From positions 248,001 to 312,000 of the forward strand of contig NZ_FZQR01000002.1 in the NCBI RefSeq assembly GCF_900199455.1: a DNA stretch of 64,000 bases. Direction: 5' to 3'. This document shows positions 53,136-62,199 of the stretch, piece after piece. Under the pieces are notes generated by a model. The model was given only the letters and a program-made list of their open reading frames with translations. It was not told the origin of the DNA and ran no database searches. The translations under genes and the position numbers were made by a program. Position 1 is the stretch's first letter, and every line of letters starts with the position of its first letter. This DNA is from Mesorhizobium carmichaelinearum (lineage in GTDB: Bacteria; Pseudomonadota; Alphaproteobacteria; Rhizobiales; Rhizobiaceae).

Positions 53136-54800
53136 ATGAGCAAGAACTATCGCATTCTCGACCTGATCCGGCGCAATCGCTCGCCGCTCGAAAACCATCT
53201 CATCGACGGTCTCGTCGACGGCCGTGTCAGCCGCCGCGACTTCATTCGCCACGGCAGCCTGCTCGGCCTGTCGCTGCCGCTTCTGGGCGGCATCACCACG
53301 GCTGCCGGCTTTGGCGGCATGCCGTCGCTGGCGCGCGCCGCGGGCGCAGCCGGCGCCACCATCCGCGTCGCCAGCAGCGTGCCGGCGGCAGCCATCGACC
53401 CGGTCACCATCGCCGACGCCGGCGGCCTGCTGGTCATGCAGCAGGTTGCCGAATTCCTCTGCGTCGATGGCCCGGACCTCGTGCTCAAGCCGGCACTGGC
53501 CGAGAGCTGGAAGCCGAACGACAACGGCACTGTGTGGACCTTCAAGCTGCGCAAGGGTGTGAAATTCCACTCGGGCGGCGAGATGAAGGCCGACGATGTC
53601 GTGGCCAGCATCGACCGTCTTGCCGACCCGGCAAACTCGTCCAACGCGCTGTCGGTGTTCACCGGCATCCTGCAGAAGGGCGCCACCAAGAAGGTCGACG
53701 ACTACACGGTGGAATTCCACCTCGACGCGCCGAACGGCAACTTCCCCTACATGGTGTCGTCGGACAATTACAACGCCGTCATCATCCCGGCGAGCTACAA
53801 GGGCGACTACGAGAAGAGCTTCGACGGCACCGGCCCGTTCAAGATCGAAAAATACACGGCCAAGGTCGGCGCCTCCTTCGTCCGCAACGACGACTATTGG
53901 GGCGAGAAGGCGCTGCCGGATCGCACCGAGTTCACCTTCTTCACCGATGTGCAGCCGATGATCCTGGCATTGCAGGGCGGACAGGTCGACATCATCAACC
54001 AGATGCCGGTTCTGGCCGGCGTCGCCCTGCTCAACGATCCGAGCGTCGACATCATCAGCCTGAAGTCGGTCGCGCACCAGCAACTGCATCTGCGCTGCGA
54101 TTCCGATCCGTTCAAGGATCCGCGCGTGCGCCGTGCTATCGCTCTCAGCCTCGATCGCGACAAGCTGGTCGCCGGCCTGATGAAGGGCCGCGCCTCGCCC
54201 GGCAATGACAGCCCGTTCGCGCCTGCCTATCCCTCGACCGATACCAGCGTGCCGCAGCGCAAGCAGGACATCGCACAGGCCAAGCAGCTGATGGAAGCGG
54301 CCGGCGCCGGCAAGGGCTTCAAGGTGACCCTGACCACCGAGCGTTACCTGGAAATTCCCGAATACGCCCAGCTCATCCAGAACTGGGTCAAGGAGATCGG
54401 CATCGAGCTCGAGCTCAACATCCTCGACCAGGGCGCCTATTACGGCGACGCGGTGTTCGGGAAATCGAACTGGCTGGATTCGGTGATGGGCATCACCGAC
54501 TATGGTCACCGCGGCGTGCCGAACGTGTTCCTTGCAGCACCGCTGAAGAGCGACGGCACCTGGAACGCCGCGCACTTCAAGAACAAGGACTACGACACGC
54601 TGGCGACCAGCTACATCGGCGCGCTCGACCTCGAGGCGCAGAAGGCCGACGCCGGCAAGATCCAGAAGCTGCTGCTCGAGGAAACGCCTGTCATCTTCGG
54701 CTATTTCTACGACTACCTGACGGCGACGGCGAAGGGCGTGGCCGGCGTGCAGCCGACCGCCATGTCGCAGCTGTTCCTCGACAAGGCATCGAAGGCCTAA
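53136..54800 (+). CDS. PepT-family ABC solute-binding protein, first
   Basis: The 554-residue protein has a Tat signal (SRRDFIRHGSLLGLSLPLLGG with the twin arginines at about residues 30-31) and the SBP_bac_5 fold (ALAESWKPNDNGTVWTFKLRKGVKFHSG, DVQPMILALQGGQVDI, QQLHLRCDSDPFKDPRVRRAIALSLDR). It binds di- or oligopeptides, nickel or opine-like ligands. The 262-base gap before it has no clear gene. A GC hairpin follows. A paralogue lies at 62200. Confidence 0.93.
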   Translation: MSKNYRILDLIRRNRSPLENHLIDGLVDGRVSRRDFIRHGSLLGLSLPLLGGITTAAGFGGMPSLARAAGAAGATIRVASSVPAAAIDPVTIADAGGLLVMQQVAEFLCVDGPDLVLKPALAESWKPNDNGTVWTFKLRKGVKFHSGGEMKADDVVASIDRLADPANSSNALSVFTGILQKGATKKVDDYTVEFHLDAPNGNFPYMVSSDNYNAVIIPASYKGDYEKSFDGTGPFKIEKYTAKVGASFVRNDDYWGEKALPDRTEFTFFTDVQPMILALQGGQVDIINQMPVLAGVALLNDPSVDIISLKSVAHQQLHLRCDSDPFKDPRVRRAIALSLDRDKLVAGLMKGRASPGNDSPFAPAYPSTDTSVPQRKQDIAQAKQLMEAAGAGKGFKVTLTTERYLEIPEYAQLIQNWVKEIGIELELNILDQGAYYGDAVFGKSNWLDSVMGITDYGHRGVPNVFLAAPLKSDGTWNAAHFKNKDYDTLATSYIGALDLEAQKADAGKIQKLLLEETPVIFGYFYDYLTATAKGVAGVQPTAMSQLFLDKASKA

Positions 54801-54831
54801 GCGGAGGCAGACAAGGCCCATCCCGCAACTG

Positions 54832-54851
54832 CCAGCCCCTCCGGGGGCTGG
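54832..54851 (+). terminator. Intercistronic GC hairpin
   Basis: CCAGCCCC and GGGGCTGG form an 8-bp stem with a TCCG loop, 31 bases after the binding protein stop. The following TGCTTTC is a poor T-tract, so partial termination or mRNA stabilisation is likelier. It would leave the binding protein more abundant than the rest. Confidence 0.55.
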
Positions 54852-54935
54852 TGCTTTCGCTGTCAGGCCGAGTCAAGGCGCTGCGCGCCGGCCTGACGCG
54901 GAGCCTCGCGTTGCGGGACGATTGATCATTGTCCC

Positions 54936-57296
54936 ATGGAGTCCGAGACCCTGCTCACCACCATGCATTGGGGGACCTACGAGATCCGTGCCGAGAACGG
55001 CAGGCTCGTCGGCGTCGAGCCATGGAGCGGCGACCCCGATCCATCGCCGATCGGCAAGTCCATGCTCGGCACGGTGCAGGGCGACTTGCGTGTCTCCCGT
55101 CCCGCTATCCGGCGCGGCTGGCTGGAGGGGGACAGGTCCGGCGGTAAGGGCGGGCGCGGCAGCGAGGCTTTTGTCGAAGTCTCCTCGGAGACGGCGCTGG
55201 ACATCGTGGCGGCCGAACTCGACCGTGTCCGCGTCGAGCATGGCAACAGCGCCATCTATGCGGGCTCCTATGGGTGGGCGAGCGCGGGGCGATTCCACCA
55301 TGCGCAAAGCCAGATCCACCGCTTCCTCAACACGATCGGCGGCTATACGAGTTCGGTGCTCAGCTATTCCTACGGCGCGGCCGAGATCATCCTGCCGCAT
55401 GTGCTTGGCGGAACCGATGGCCTGACGGGCAATCATTCCACCTGGGACGGGATCGAGCGGCACAGCCAACTGATCATCGCCTTTGGCGGCCTGCCCTGGC
55501 GCAACGCGCAGATACAGGGCGGCGGCGCGGCCCGTCACGAGGCGGCGGCGGCCCTGCAAAAGGCCGTCGCCAACGGCGCCCGGCTGATCAATGTTTCGCC
55601 CGTGCGCGACGACGCACCGCGCGGCGTCGAGACCGAATGGCTGCCGCTGCGGCCGAACAGCGACACCGCCTTGATGCTGGCCCTGTGCCATGTCCTCCTC
55701 AGCGAAGGGCGTCATGACGAGGCATTCCTGGCGCGCTACTGCAGCGGTTTCGAGGCTGTGCGGGCCTACGTCCTGGGAGAAACCGACGGCCAGCCGAAGG
55801 ACCCGGTATGGGCTGCCGCCCTGAGCGGCGTGGCACAGGACAGGATCGTCGCGCTGGCCAGGGAAATGGCCGCCAAGCGCACGATAGTGATGGTCAGCTG
55901 GTCGCTGCAGCGCGCCGACCATGGCGAGCAGCCATACTGGGCGGCGATCACGCTGGCCGCACTGCTCGGCCAGATCGGGTTGCCGGGCGGCGGCCTTGGC
56001 TTCGGCTATTCGTCGACCAACGGCGCCGGAAGACCGGAGATGGGATTCCGCTGGCCGTCCGTGCCGCAAGGCAGGAACCAAGTGTCGGACTTCATCCCGG
56101 TCGCGCGGATGGCCGACATGCTGCTCAACCCGGGCGGTTCCTTCGACTTCAACGGCGCCGCGCTGGTCTACCCCGACATCCGGCTTGTCTACTGGGCCGG
56201 CGGCAATCCCTTCCATCACCACCAAGACCTCAATCGCCTGGTCGAGGCTTGGCGGCGGCCTGAAACGATCATCGTCAACGAGCCTTTCTGGACGGCGACG
56301 GCACGCCATGCCGACATCGTGCTGCCGGTCACCACACCGCTGGAGCGAAACGATCTCGCCTTCTCGAACCGCGAAAACCTCGTCGTCGCCATGAAGCAAG
56401 CGATCGACCCGGTTGGGGAAGCACGCGACGATTATCGGATCTTTGCCGACCTGTCGGCGCGGCTCGGCACCGGTGAAGCTTTCACCGAAGGGCGCGGAGC
56501 CAGCGAGTGGATCCGGGTGCTTTACGACCAGGCCAGGGACAGTGCGGACGCGGCCGGGGTCGAGATGCCGCCCTTCGACCGTTTCTGGCATGACGGCCAC
56601 GCCGACCTCGCCCGGCAGGTGACGTCGCAGACTTTGCTCGGTTCCTTCCGCGCCAATCCGGAGCGGCATCGGCTGGCGACGCCATCGGGCCGCATAGAAC
56701 TGTTCTCGCCGACGATCGATTCCTTCGGCTATGACGACTGCCCCGGTCACGCTGTCTGGCGCGAGCCGCGGGAATGGCTGGGCAGCGAACTTGCCAGCCG
56801 GTTCCCGCTGCATCTTCTTTCCCCGCAGCCGGCCGACAAGCTGCACAGCCAGTACGATCATGGCTCGGTCAGCCTGGCGGGCAAGGTGTCGGGCCGCGCA
56901 CCGCTGTGGATCAACCGGGCCGACGCCGCCGCGCGCGGCATCGTGGACGGAGCGATCGTGCGCGTCTTCAACGATCGCGGAGCGTGCCTGGCGGGCGCCG
57001 TGCTGGCGGATGGCCTGATCCCGGGCGTCGTCCAGCTGCCCACCGGTGCATGGTTCGACCCCTCCTCGCCCGGACAGCCGAACAGTCTGGAAAAGCATGG
57101 CAATCCGAATGTGCTGACGCCCGACCGGGGGACGTCGCGCCTTGCCCAATCGCCGACCTGCAATTCGACGCTTGTTCAGGTGTCGCGATTTGACGGAGCC
57201 GTTCCCCCGGTGACAGCGTTCGATCCGCCTGCCACAGTGCGTTTAGCCGACGTGCCCGGCCTGGCCGGGCCGCAGCCCCATCATAAGGAGGCTTAG
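54936..57296 (+). CDS. Molybdopterin oxidoreductase (BisC/DMSO-TMAO reductase type)
   Basis: The 786-residue protein has the DMSO reductase family N-terminus (ATMHWGTYEI-like TTMHWGTYEIRAENGRL), the AGSYGWASAGRFHHAQSQIHRF segment where the Mo-ligand serine is expected (Ser about 116), and LVYWAGGNPFHHHQDLNRL and a C-terminal MGD-binding domain. There is no signal peptide, so it is cytoplasmic. The closest known roles are reduction of biotin sulfoxide, methionine sulfoxide or N-oxides. It sits between a binding protein and its permeases, so it probably acts on the imported compound. No strong ribosome site precedes ATG 54936. Confidence 0.88.
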   Translation: MESETLLTTMHWGTYEIRAENGRLVGVEPWSGDPDPSPIGKSMLGTVQGDLRVSRPAIRRGWLEGDRSGGKGGRGSEAFVEVSSETALDIVAAELDRVRVEHGNSAIYAGSYGWASAGRFHHAQSQIHRFLNTIGGYTSSVLSYSYGAAEIILPHVLGGTDGLTGNHSTWDGIERHSQLIIAFGGLPWRNAQIQGGGAARHEAAAALQKAVANGARLINVSPVRDDAPRGVETEWLPLRPNSDTALMLALCHVLLSEGRHDEAFLARYCSGFEAVRAYVLGETDGQPKDPVWAAALSGVAQDRIVALAREMAAKRTIVMVSWSLQRADHGEQPYWAAITLAALLGQIGLPGGGLGFGYSSTNGAGRPEMGFRWPSVPQGRNQVSDFIPVARMADMLLNPGGSFDFNGAALVYPDIRLVYWAGGNPFHHHQDLNRLVEAWRRPETIIVNEPFWTATARHADIVLPVTTPLERNDLAFSNRENLVVAMKQAIDPVGEARDDYRIFADLSARLGTGEAFTEGRGASEWIRVLYDQARDSADAAGVEMPPFDRFWHDGHADLARQVTSQTLLGSFRANPERHRLATPSGRIELFSPTIDSFGYDDCPGHAVWREPREWLGSELASRFPLHLLSPQPADKLHSQYDHGSVSLAGKVSGRAPLWINRADAAARGIVDGAIVRVFNDRGACLAGAVLADGLIPGVVQLPTGAWFDPSSPGQPNSLEKHGNPNVLTPDRGTSRLAQSPTCNSTLVQVSRFDGAVPPVTAFDPPATVRLADVPGLAGPQPHHKEA

Positions 57297-57298
57297 CC

Positions 57299-58252
57299 AT
57301 TCTCTCCTTCTTTGCCAGGCGTGTTTCCCTGTCGCTCGTGACGCTGTTCCTGCTCAGCATCATGGTGTTCCTGGGCGGCCAGGTGCTGCCCGGCAATGTC
57401 GGGCGTGCGATCCTTGGTCCGTTTGCCGACCAGCGCGCGGTCGACGCGCTCAATCATACGCTCGGCGTCGATCGCCCGCTGCTCACCCAATATGCCACCT
57501 GGATCTGGAATTTTATCCGCGGCGACATGGGCACGTCCTACATCTTCCGCTCGCCGGTGGCGCCGTTCGTCATCGATGCCTTGGGCAATTCGATGAAGCT
57601 GGCGGCTGTCGCCTTCGTGCTGGTGGTGCCGATCGGCATTCTGGGCGGGGTGATAGCGGCGCTCAACCTCAACCGCCCGCTCGACCGCATCATCAGTCTG
57701 GGCGGCCTGTCGGTGACGGTGCTGCCGGAATTCGTCACCGGCATCATCCTGATCCTGATCTTCGGCGTCTGGCTGCGCTGGCTGCCGATCTCGGCGGCAT
57801 GGCCCAAGGATGCCGGCTTCTTCACCCAGCTCTACTATCTGATCTTGCCGTCGCTGCCGCTGTTCCTGGTGCTGTTCGGCTACATCGCGCGCATGGCGCG
57901 TTCCGGCATGGTCGAGGCGCTCGATTCCGATTATACGCGAACGGCCGTGCTCAAGGGTCTGCCCTGGCGCACGGTGATCTGGCGCCATGTGCTGCGCAAT
58001 GCGCTGCTGCCGACCATCACCGTCATCGCCACCCAGACCGGCTATCTCATCGGCGGCCTGGTGGTGATCGAGACGCTGTTCCGTTACCAGGGCATTGGTT
58101 CGCTGATCTTCACCGCCGCGCGCGGCAAGGACTTTCCGATGCTGGAATCCGGCATCCTCACCATCGGCATCGTCTATGCCGTGGCGACGTTGATCGCCGA
58201 CTTCCTCTATTCCGTGCTCAATCCGCGCATCCGCCTGGGGTCAGACCAATGA
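57299..58252 (+). CDS. PepT-family ABC permease (DppB-like), probable ATT start
   Basis: The frame reads SFFARRVSLSLVTLFLLSIMVFLGGQVLPGNVGR, the normal DppB N-terminus, but no ATG, GTG or TTG precedes the FFARR segment. A perfect AAGGAGG (57285-57291) is 7 bases before ATT 57299, so initiation at ATT is likely. The GTG at 57338 would cut off the first membrane helix. The coupling motif is in the C-terminal half (LDSDYTRTAVLKGLPWRTVIWRHVLRNALLP). The protein is 317 residues from ATT. Confidence 0.85.
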   Translation: MLSFFARRVSLSLVTLFLLSIMVFLGGQVLPGNVGRAILGPFADQRAVDALNHTLGVDRPLLTQYATWIWNFIRGDMGTSYIFRSPVAPFVIDALGNSMKLAAVAFVLVVPIGILGGVIAALNLNRPLDRIISLGGLSVTVLPEFVTGIILILIFGVWLRWLPISAAWPKDAGFFTQLYYLILPSLPLFLVLFGYIARMARSGMVEALDSDYTRTAVLKGLPWRTVIWRHVLRNALLPTITVIATQTGYLIGGLVVIETLFRYQGIGSLIFTAARGKDFPMLESGILTIGIVYAVATLIADFLYSVLNPRIRLGSDQ

Positions 58253-59127
58253 GCGCCGTCCCGACCACTTCTCCCCCGCAAGACGACACGCGCCGGCGCA
58301 GTCCCCTGGCGGAAGTCCTTTTCTCGCTGCTGCGCTCGCGGACCTTCCTTGTCGGCCTGTTCATTGTGCTGTTCTGGGTGGCCTGCGCGCTGTTCGGCGA
58401 GCACTTCGCGCCCTATGACCCGCTCGCCGACGACATCATCAACGCGCTGGCGCCGCCTTCGGCCGAACACTGGTTCGGCACCGACCAGATTGGCCGCGAC
58501 GTCTTCTCGCGCGTCATCGTCGGCTCGCGCGACATCCTCACCGTCGCCCCGCTAGCGACACTGCTGGCGACGGTGGCCGGTACCGCACTTGGCCTGCTCA
58601 CCGGCTATTTCCGCGGCATCGTCGACGATGTCGTCAGCCGTATCCTGGAAGCCTTCATGGCCATCCCCGTGGTCATTGTCGCGCTGCTCGCCATCGTCGC
58701 GCTCGGCACCTCCAAGGCCACCGTCATCGTCGTCATTGGCCTGAGCTTCGCGCCGATCATTGCGCGCACCGTGCGCTCGGCGGTGCTGGCCGAGCGCGAA
58801 CTCGATTATGTCGCCGCCGCCCAGCTCAGGCACGAAAGCGCGCTCCACACGATGTTCGTCGAGATCCTGCCCAACGTCATCCCGCCGATCCTGGTCGAGA
58901 CCACCGTGCGGCTTGGCTACGCCATCTTCGCGGTCGCGACCCTCTCCTTCATGGGCTTCGGCATCCAACCGCCGTCGCCCGACTGGGGGCTCTCGATCTC
59001 CTCGAATTACGGCATGATCGGCGGCGGCTTCTGGTGGACGGTGCTGTTCGACGCACTCGCCATCGCCTCGCTGGTGATCGGTGTCAACCTGGTGGCCGAC
59101 GGCGTTCATGGAGCGCTCAATGACTAG
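58249..59127 (+). CDS. PepT-family ABC permease (DppC-like)
   Basis: The 292-residue permease has an N-terminal helix (RTFLVGLFIVLFWVACALFG), HWFGTDQIGRDVFSRVIVGSRD and the coupling region ELDYVAAAQLRHESALHTMFVEILPNV. It overlaps the DppB gene by ATGA and in turn overlaps the fused ATPase gene. It forms the heterodimeric channel with DppB. Confidence 0.94.
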   Translation: MSAVPTTSPPQDDTRRRSPLAEVLFSLLRSRTFLVGLFIVLFWVACALFGEHFAPYDPLADDIINALAPPSAEHWFGTDQIGRDVFSRVIVGSRDILTVAPLATLLATVAGTALGLLTGYFRGIVDDVVSRILEAFMAIPVVIVALLAIVALGTSKATVIVVIGLSFAPIIARTVRSAVLAERELDYVAAAQLRHESALHTMFVEILPNVIPPILVETTVRLGYAIFAVATLSFMGFGIQPPSPDWGLSISSNYGMIGGGFWWTVLFDALAIASLVIGVNLVADGVHGALND

Positions 59128-61162
59128 TTCCGCAAAGGCTGAAAACGCCCTCGAACTCCGCGATCTGTCGGTCGCTTACCGGGTGGCCGGACGCAACCGC
59201 GCCGTGCTGCGCAATCTCAGCCTCAACATCAGGCAAGGCGAGGCCTATGGGCTGGTCGGCGAGTCCGGCTGCGGCAAATCCACCGTGGCGCTCACCGTCG
59301 TGCGTTATTTGCCGAGGAACGGCTCGATATCGGGCGGCGTGATCTCGCTCGACGGCCAGGACGTCATGAAGCTCGATGCAGAAGCGCTCAGGCGCGCCCG
59401 CGCGGAAAGCGTCTCGATGGTCTATCAGGATCCGGGCAAGGCGCTGAACCCGTCGATCCGTATCGGCCGGCAACTGACCGAGATCTTCGAGCTTGGCGGC
59501 ATAACGGGCCAGGCGGCGACCGATCGGGCGATTGCCATGCTCAACCGCGTGCGCATCTCCGATCCGCCCAGCGTCATGCAGCGCTATCCGCACCAGCTCT
59601 CCGGCGGCATGCAGCAGCGCGTGGCGATCGCGATGGCGCTGGCCAACGACCCCTCGATGCTGATCCTCGACGAGCCGACCACCGGTCTCGATGCGACGGT
59701 GGAGGCGGAGGTGCTCGACCTCATCGCACAGCTCAGGCAGGAACTCTCGGCCTCGATCCTGTTCATCAGTCACAATCTCGCTGTCGTCTCCAACATGTGC
59801 GACCGGGTCGGCGTGCTCTATGCCGGCATGCTGGTCGAGGAAGGGCCGACGGAAGTCGTCTTCAACGACCCGCGCCATCCCTATACGGTAGCACTCCTGC
59901 GCTGCCTGCCGCGCGGCGGCCAGCGCAAGGACCAGGGCCGGCTCGACACCATTCCGGGCTTCCTGCCCGGCATTGGCGCCGACATCAAGGGTTGCGCCTT
60001 TGCCGACCGCTGTGCGCTCGCTGACGATCGCTGCCGCACCGAATTGCCACCGCTCTATGATCTGAGCGACGAGCGCGGCAAGCGTCTGTCGCGCTGCTTC
60101 CATCACGACAAGGCGCAAGCCCTGCCGCGCGCCACACCGAGCGATGTTGCGACGGCGCCCAAGCCGGCAACCGCACCGGTGCTGCGTGTCGCCGGGCTGA
60201 ACAAGACCTATGCCAGCCACGGCCATCCCTTGCGCGCGGTGAAAGATGTCTCGCTCGATCTCAGGCCCGGCGAGACGCTGGGACTGGTCGGCGAATCCGG
60301 CAGCGGCAAGACCACCTTCGCCAGGCTGTTGCTCGGCCTTGTGCCGCCCGATGACGGCGGCACCATCGAGCTCGAGGGCAAGGCGCTGGCGCCGAAGCTG
60401 GAGAACCGTGGCGACGACCAGGTCAAGGCGATGCAGATCGTCTTCCAGAACCCGGACTCCGCGCTCAACCGCTCGCATTCGATCCGCCACATCCTCGGCC
60501 GCGCCTTGAAGCGGCTGGCCGGCCTCTCCGGCAAGGCGCAGGAGGCGCGCCTCGACGACCTCGTCCGCTCGGTGCGCCTCACCGACCGGCATCTGGCCGT
60601 CAAGCCGCGCCAGCTGTCAGGCGGCCTGAAGCAGCGCGTCGCCATTGCGCGCGCCTTTGCCGGTGATCCGCGCATCGTCGTCTGCGACGAGCCGACCTCG
60701 GCACTCGACGTCTCCGTCCAGGCGGCGATCCTCAACCTGCTCGCCGACCTGCAGTCGAAGGAGGATGTCAGCTACATCTTCATCTCGCACGACCTTGGCG
60801 TGGTGCGTTACCTCTCCGACAAGATCGCCGTGCTCTATCTCGGCCGCATCATGGAGATTGGGCCATCGGAGGAAGTCTTCTCCGGCCCGCATCATCCCTA
60901 TACCGAGGCACTGCTGTCGGCCGTGCCGAAGCTCGACCAGACCGAGACGGCACGCATCCGGCTCGACGGCGAGATTCCCAGCGCCACCAACCCGCCCCCG
61001 GGCTGCGTCTTCAACACACGCTGCCCGCGCAAGATCGGCCCGATCTGTGAGCAGCAGGAGCCGCCGCTGGCCGAGGCGCAGCCAGGCCATTCGATCCGCT
61101 GCCATATCCCCTACCCGGAACTGGCGAGGCTGCAGAAAGCGGCGGTGACCGAACCGGCATAG
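59120..61162 (+). CDS. Fused double ATPase (DppD-DppF type)
   Basis: The 680-residue protein joins two oligopeptide ATPase domains. Domain 1 has GESGCGKST, LSGGMQQRVAIAMALAN and LILDEPTTGLDA; domain 2 has GESGSGKTT, LSGGLKQRVAIARAFAG and VVCDEPTSALD. Each is followed by the Oligo_HPY iron-sulfur tail (GCAFADRCALADDRCRTELPP and GCVFNTRCPRKIGPICEQQEPP). Both domains look fully active. ATG 59120 overlaps the DppC stop. A linker of about 30 residues rich in alanine and proline joins the halves. Confidence 0.93.
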   Translation: MTSSAKAENALELRDLSVAYRVAGRNRAVLRNLSLNIRQGEAYGLVGESGCGKSTVALTVVRYLPRNGSISGGVISLDGQDVMKLDAEALRRARAESVSMVYQDPGKALNPSIRIGRQLTEIFELGGITGQAATDRAIAMLNRVRISDPPSVMQRYPHQLSGGMQQRVAIAMALANDPSMLILDEPTTGLDATVEAEVLDLIAQLRQELSASILFISHNLAVVSNMCDRVGVLYAGMLVEEGPTEVVFNDPRHPYTVALLRCLPRGGQRKDQGRLDTIPGFLPGIGADIKGCAFADRCALADDRCRTELPPLYDLSDERGKRLSRCFHHDKAQALPRATPSDVATAPKPATAPVLRVAGLNKTYASHGHPLRAVKDVSLDLRPGETLGLVGESGSGKTTFARLLLGLVPPDDGGTIELEGKALAPKLENRGDDQVKAMQIVFQNPDSALNRSHSIRHILGRALKRLAGLSGKAQEARLDDLVRSVRLTDRHLAVKPRQLSGGLKQRVAIARAFAGDPRIVVCDEPTSALDVSVQAAILNLLADLQSKEDVSYIFISHDLGVVRYLSDKIAVLYLGRIMEIGPSEEVFSGPHHPYTEALLSAVPKLDQTETARIRLDGEIPSATNPPPGCVFNTRCPRKIGPICEQQEPPLAEAQPGHSIRCHIPYPELARLQKAAVTEPA

Positions 61163-61180
61163 CAAGGCATCGCCGGCCGG

Positions 61181-62083
61181 CTACCTCAGGCCGGCGATGC
61201 CCAGGGAGCGGTCGCCCTCTGAGAAACCCTGTTCGCTGGTCCAGTTCCTGGCCAGCGAGCGCAAGCCCGTCAGCGCGACGTCGAGCACGTCGGACGAGAC
61301 GGGGTTCGAAGGATAGGCAAGATAGATCGGCCGCTGGAACACCGGCGCGTTGTCGATGCGCCGCATCTCGCCGCGCTCGATATGGCCGCTGACGGCGCTA
61401 AGCGGCAGGTAGGCGGCCGCTTGCTGTGACAGCACATGCTGCAGGCCGATGAAGACCAGCCCCGCCGAAATGGCCGGCTTGACCATGCCGGCAAAAGCGC
61501 GGTCGTGCTCGATGCGGAATTCGAGCCCCCAATCCATCAGGATATAGTTTTCGGTCCATGGCTTGGTCTGCGCTGCGTGCTGGACGAGCACTACCTGATC
61601 GACAGCAAGCGTCTCATAGACGATGCCGGGATGCGGCCGCGGCAGATAGAGGATGCAGATGTCGAGCAGGCCTTCGGCCAGCTGATCGATCGCCAGGTCC
61701 GGAAAGCTGCCTTCGAGCCGCAGCGCCACGTTCGGCCGCCTGGCGCGCATCCACTCGACCCATGGCGAGGTGATGCGCTCCCACAGATAGGCGGGAGCGG
61801 TCAGCCGCAGCAGGCTCTCATAGCCATCGGGAACGGCGATGTCCTGCCTCGATTGCTCCCAGGTGCGGGTGATGGAGGAGGCGTGCGGCAGGAACTGCCG
61901 GCCGGCCGGCGTCAGCGTGACGCCGTCGCGGTCGCGCACGAAAAGCCGGCGCCCCAACTGCTCCTCCAGCCCCCTGATCCGCGCACTGACAGTGGATTGC
62001 GCAAGGTTGAGCCGGCTGGCTGCAACGGTGAAGCTGCCATGTTCGGCAACCTCCAGGAAACTGCGCAGGTTCTCGGTATCCAT
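61181..62083 (-). CDS. LysR family regulator
   Basis: The 300-residue protein has a helix-turn-helix in NLRSFLEVAEHGSFTVAASRLNLAQSTVSARIRGLEEQLGRRLF (residues about 5-48). It is divergent from the second binding protein gene with a 116-base gap holding a T-N11-A palindrome, so it probably regulates that gene and itself. Its 3' end is 18 bases from the fused ATPase stop. Confidence 0.9.
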   Translation of the reverse strand: MDTENLRSFLEVAEHGSFTVAASRLNLAQSTVSARIRGLEEQLGRRLFVRDRDGVTLTPAGRQFLPHASSITRTWEQSRQDIAVPDGYESLLRLTAPAYLWERITSPWVEWMRARRPNVALRLEGSFPDLAIDQLAEGLLDICILYLPRPHPGIVYETLAVDQVVLVQHAAQTKPWTENYILMDWGLEFRIEHDRAFAGMVKPAISAGLVFIGLQHVLSQQAAAYLPLSAVSGHIERGEMRRIDNAPVFQRPIYLAYPSNPVSSDVLDVALTGLRSLARNWTSEQGFSEGDRSLGIAGLR

Positions 62084-62097
62084 CGCCTACACCTTGC

Positions 62098-62112
62098 ATC
62101 GAAAATTTCGAT
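62098..62112. promoter_or_regulatory. LysR-type box
   Basis: ATCGAAAATTTCGAT is palindromic except for its central base and contains a T-N11-A core (T CGAAAATTTCG A). It begins 15 bases upstream of the LysR start and 88 bases before the second binding protein start. Placement and symmetry fit a LysR binding site. Confidence 0.6.
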
Positions 62113-62199
62113 GACCCCTATCAAAAAATATCGCTTTCCGGTCGCGGTCAACAATGACCTAAATGGCCGATCCCCCAAGGGCAAGCGAGGAATGCAGCC

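Noticed and set aside
53079..54821. A 580-residue minus-strand frame over the first binding protein
   Set aside because: Antisense shadow with the same composition bias; the plus-strand frame has a Tat signal and the SBP fold.
54873..57149. A 758-residue minus-strand frame over the molybdopterin oxidoreductase
   Set aside because: It lies fully antisense to a gene with clear cofactor motifs and has no recognisable domain.
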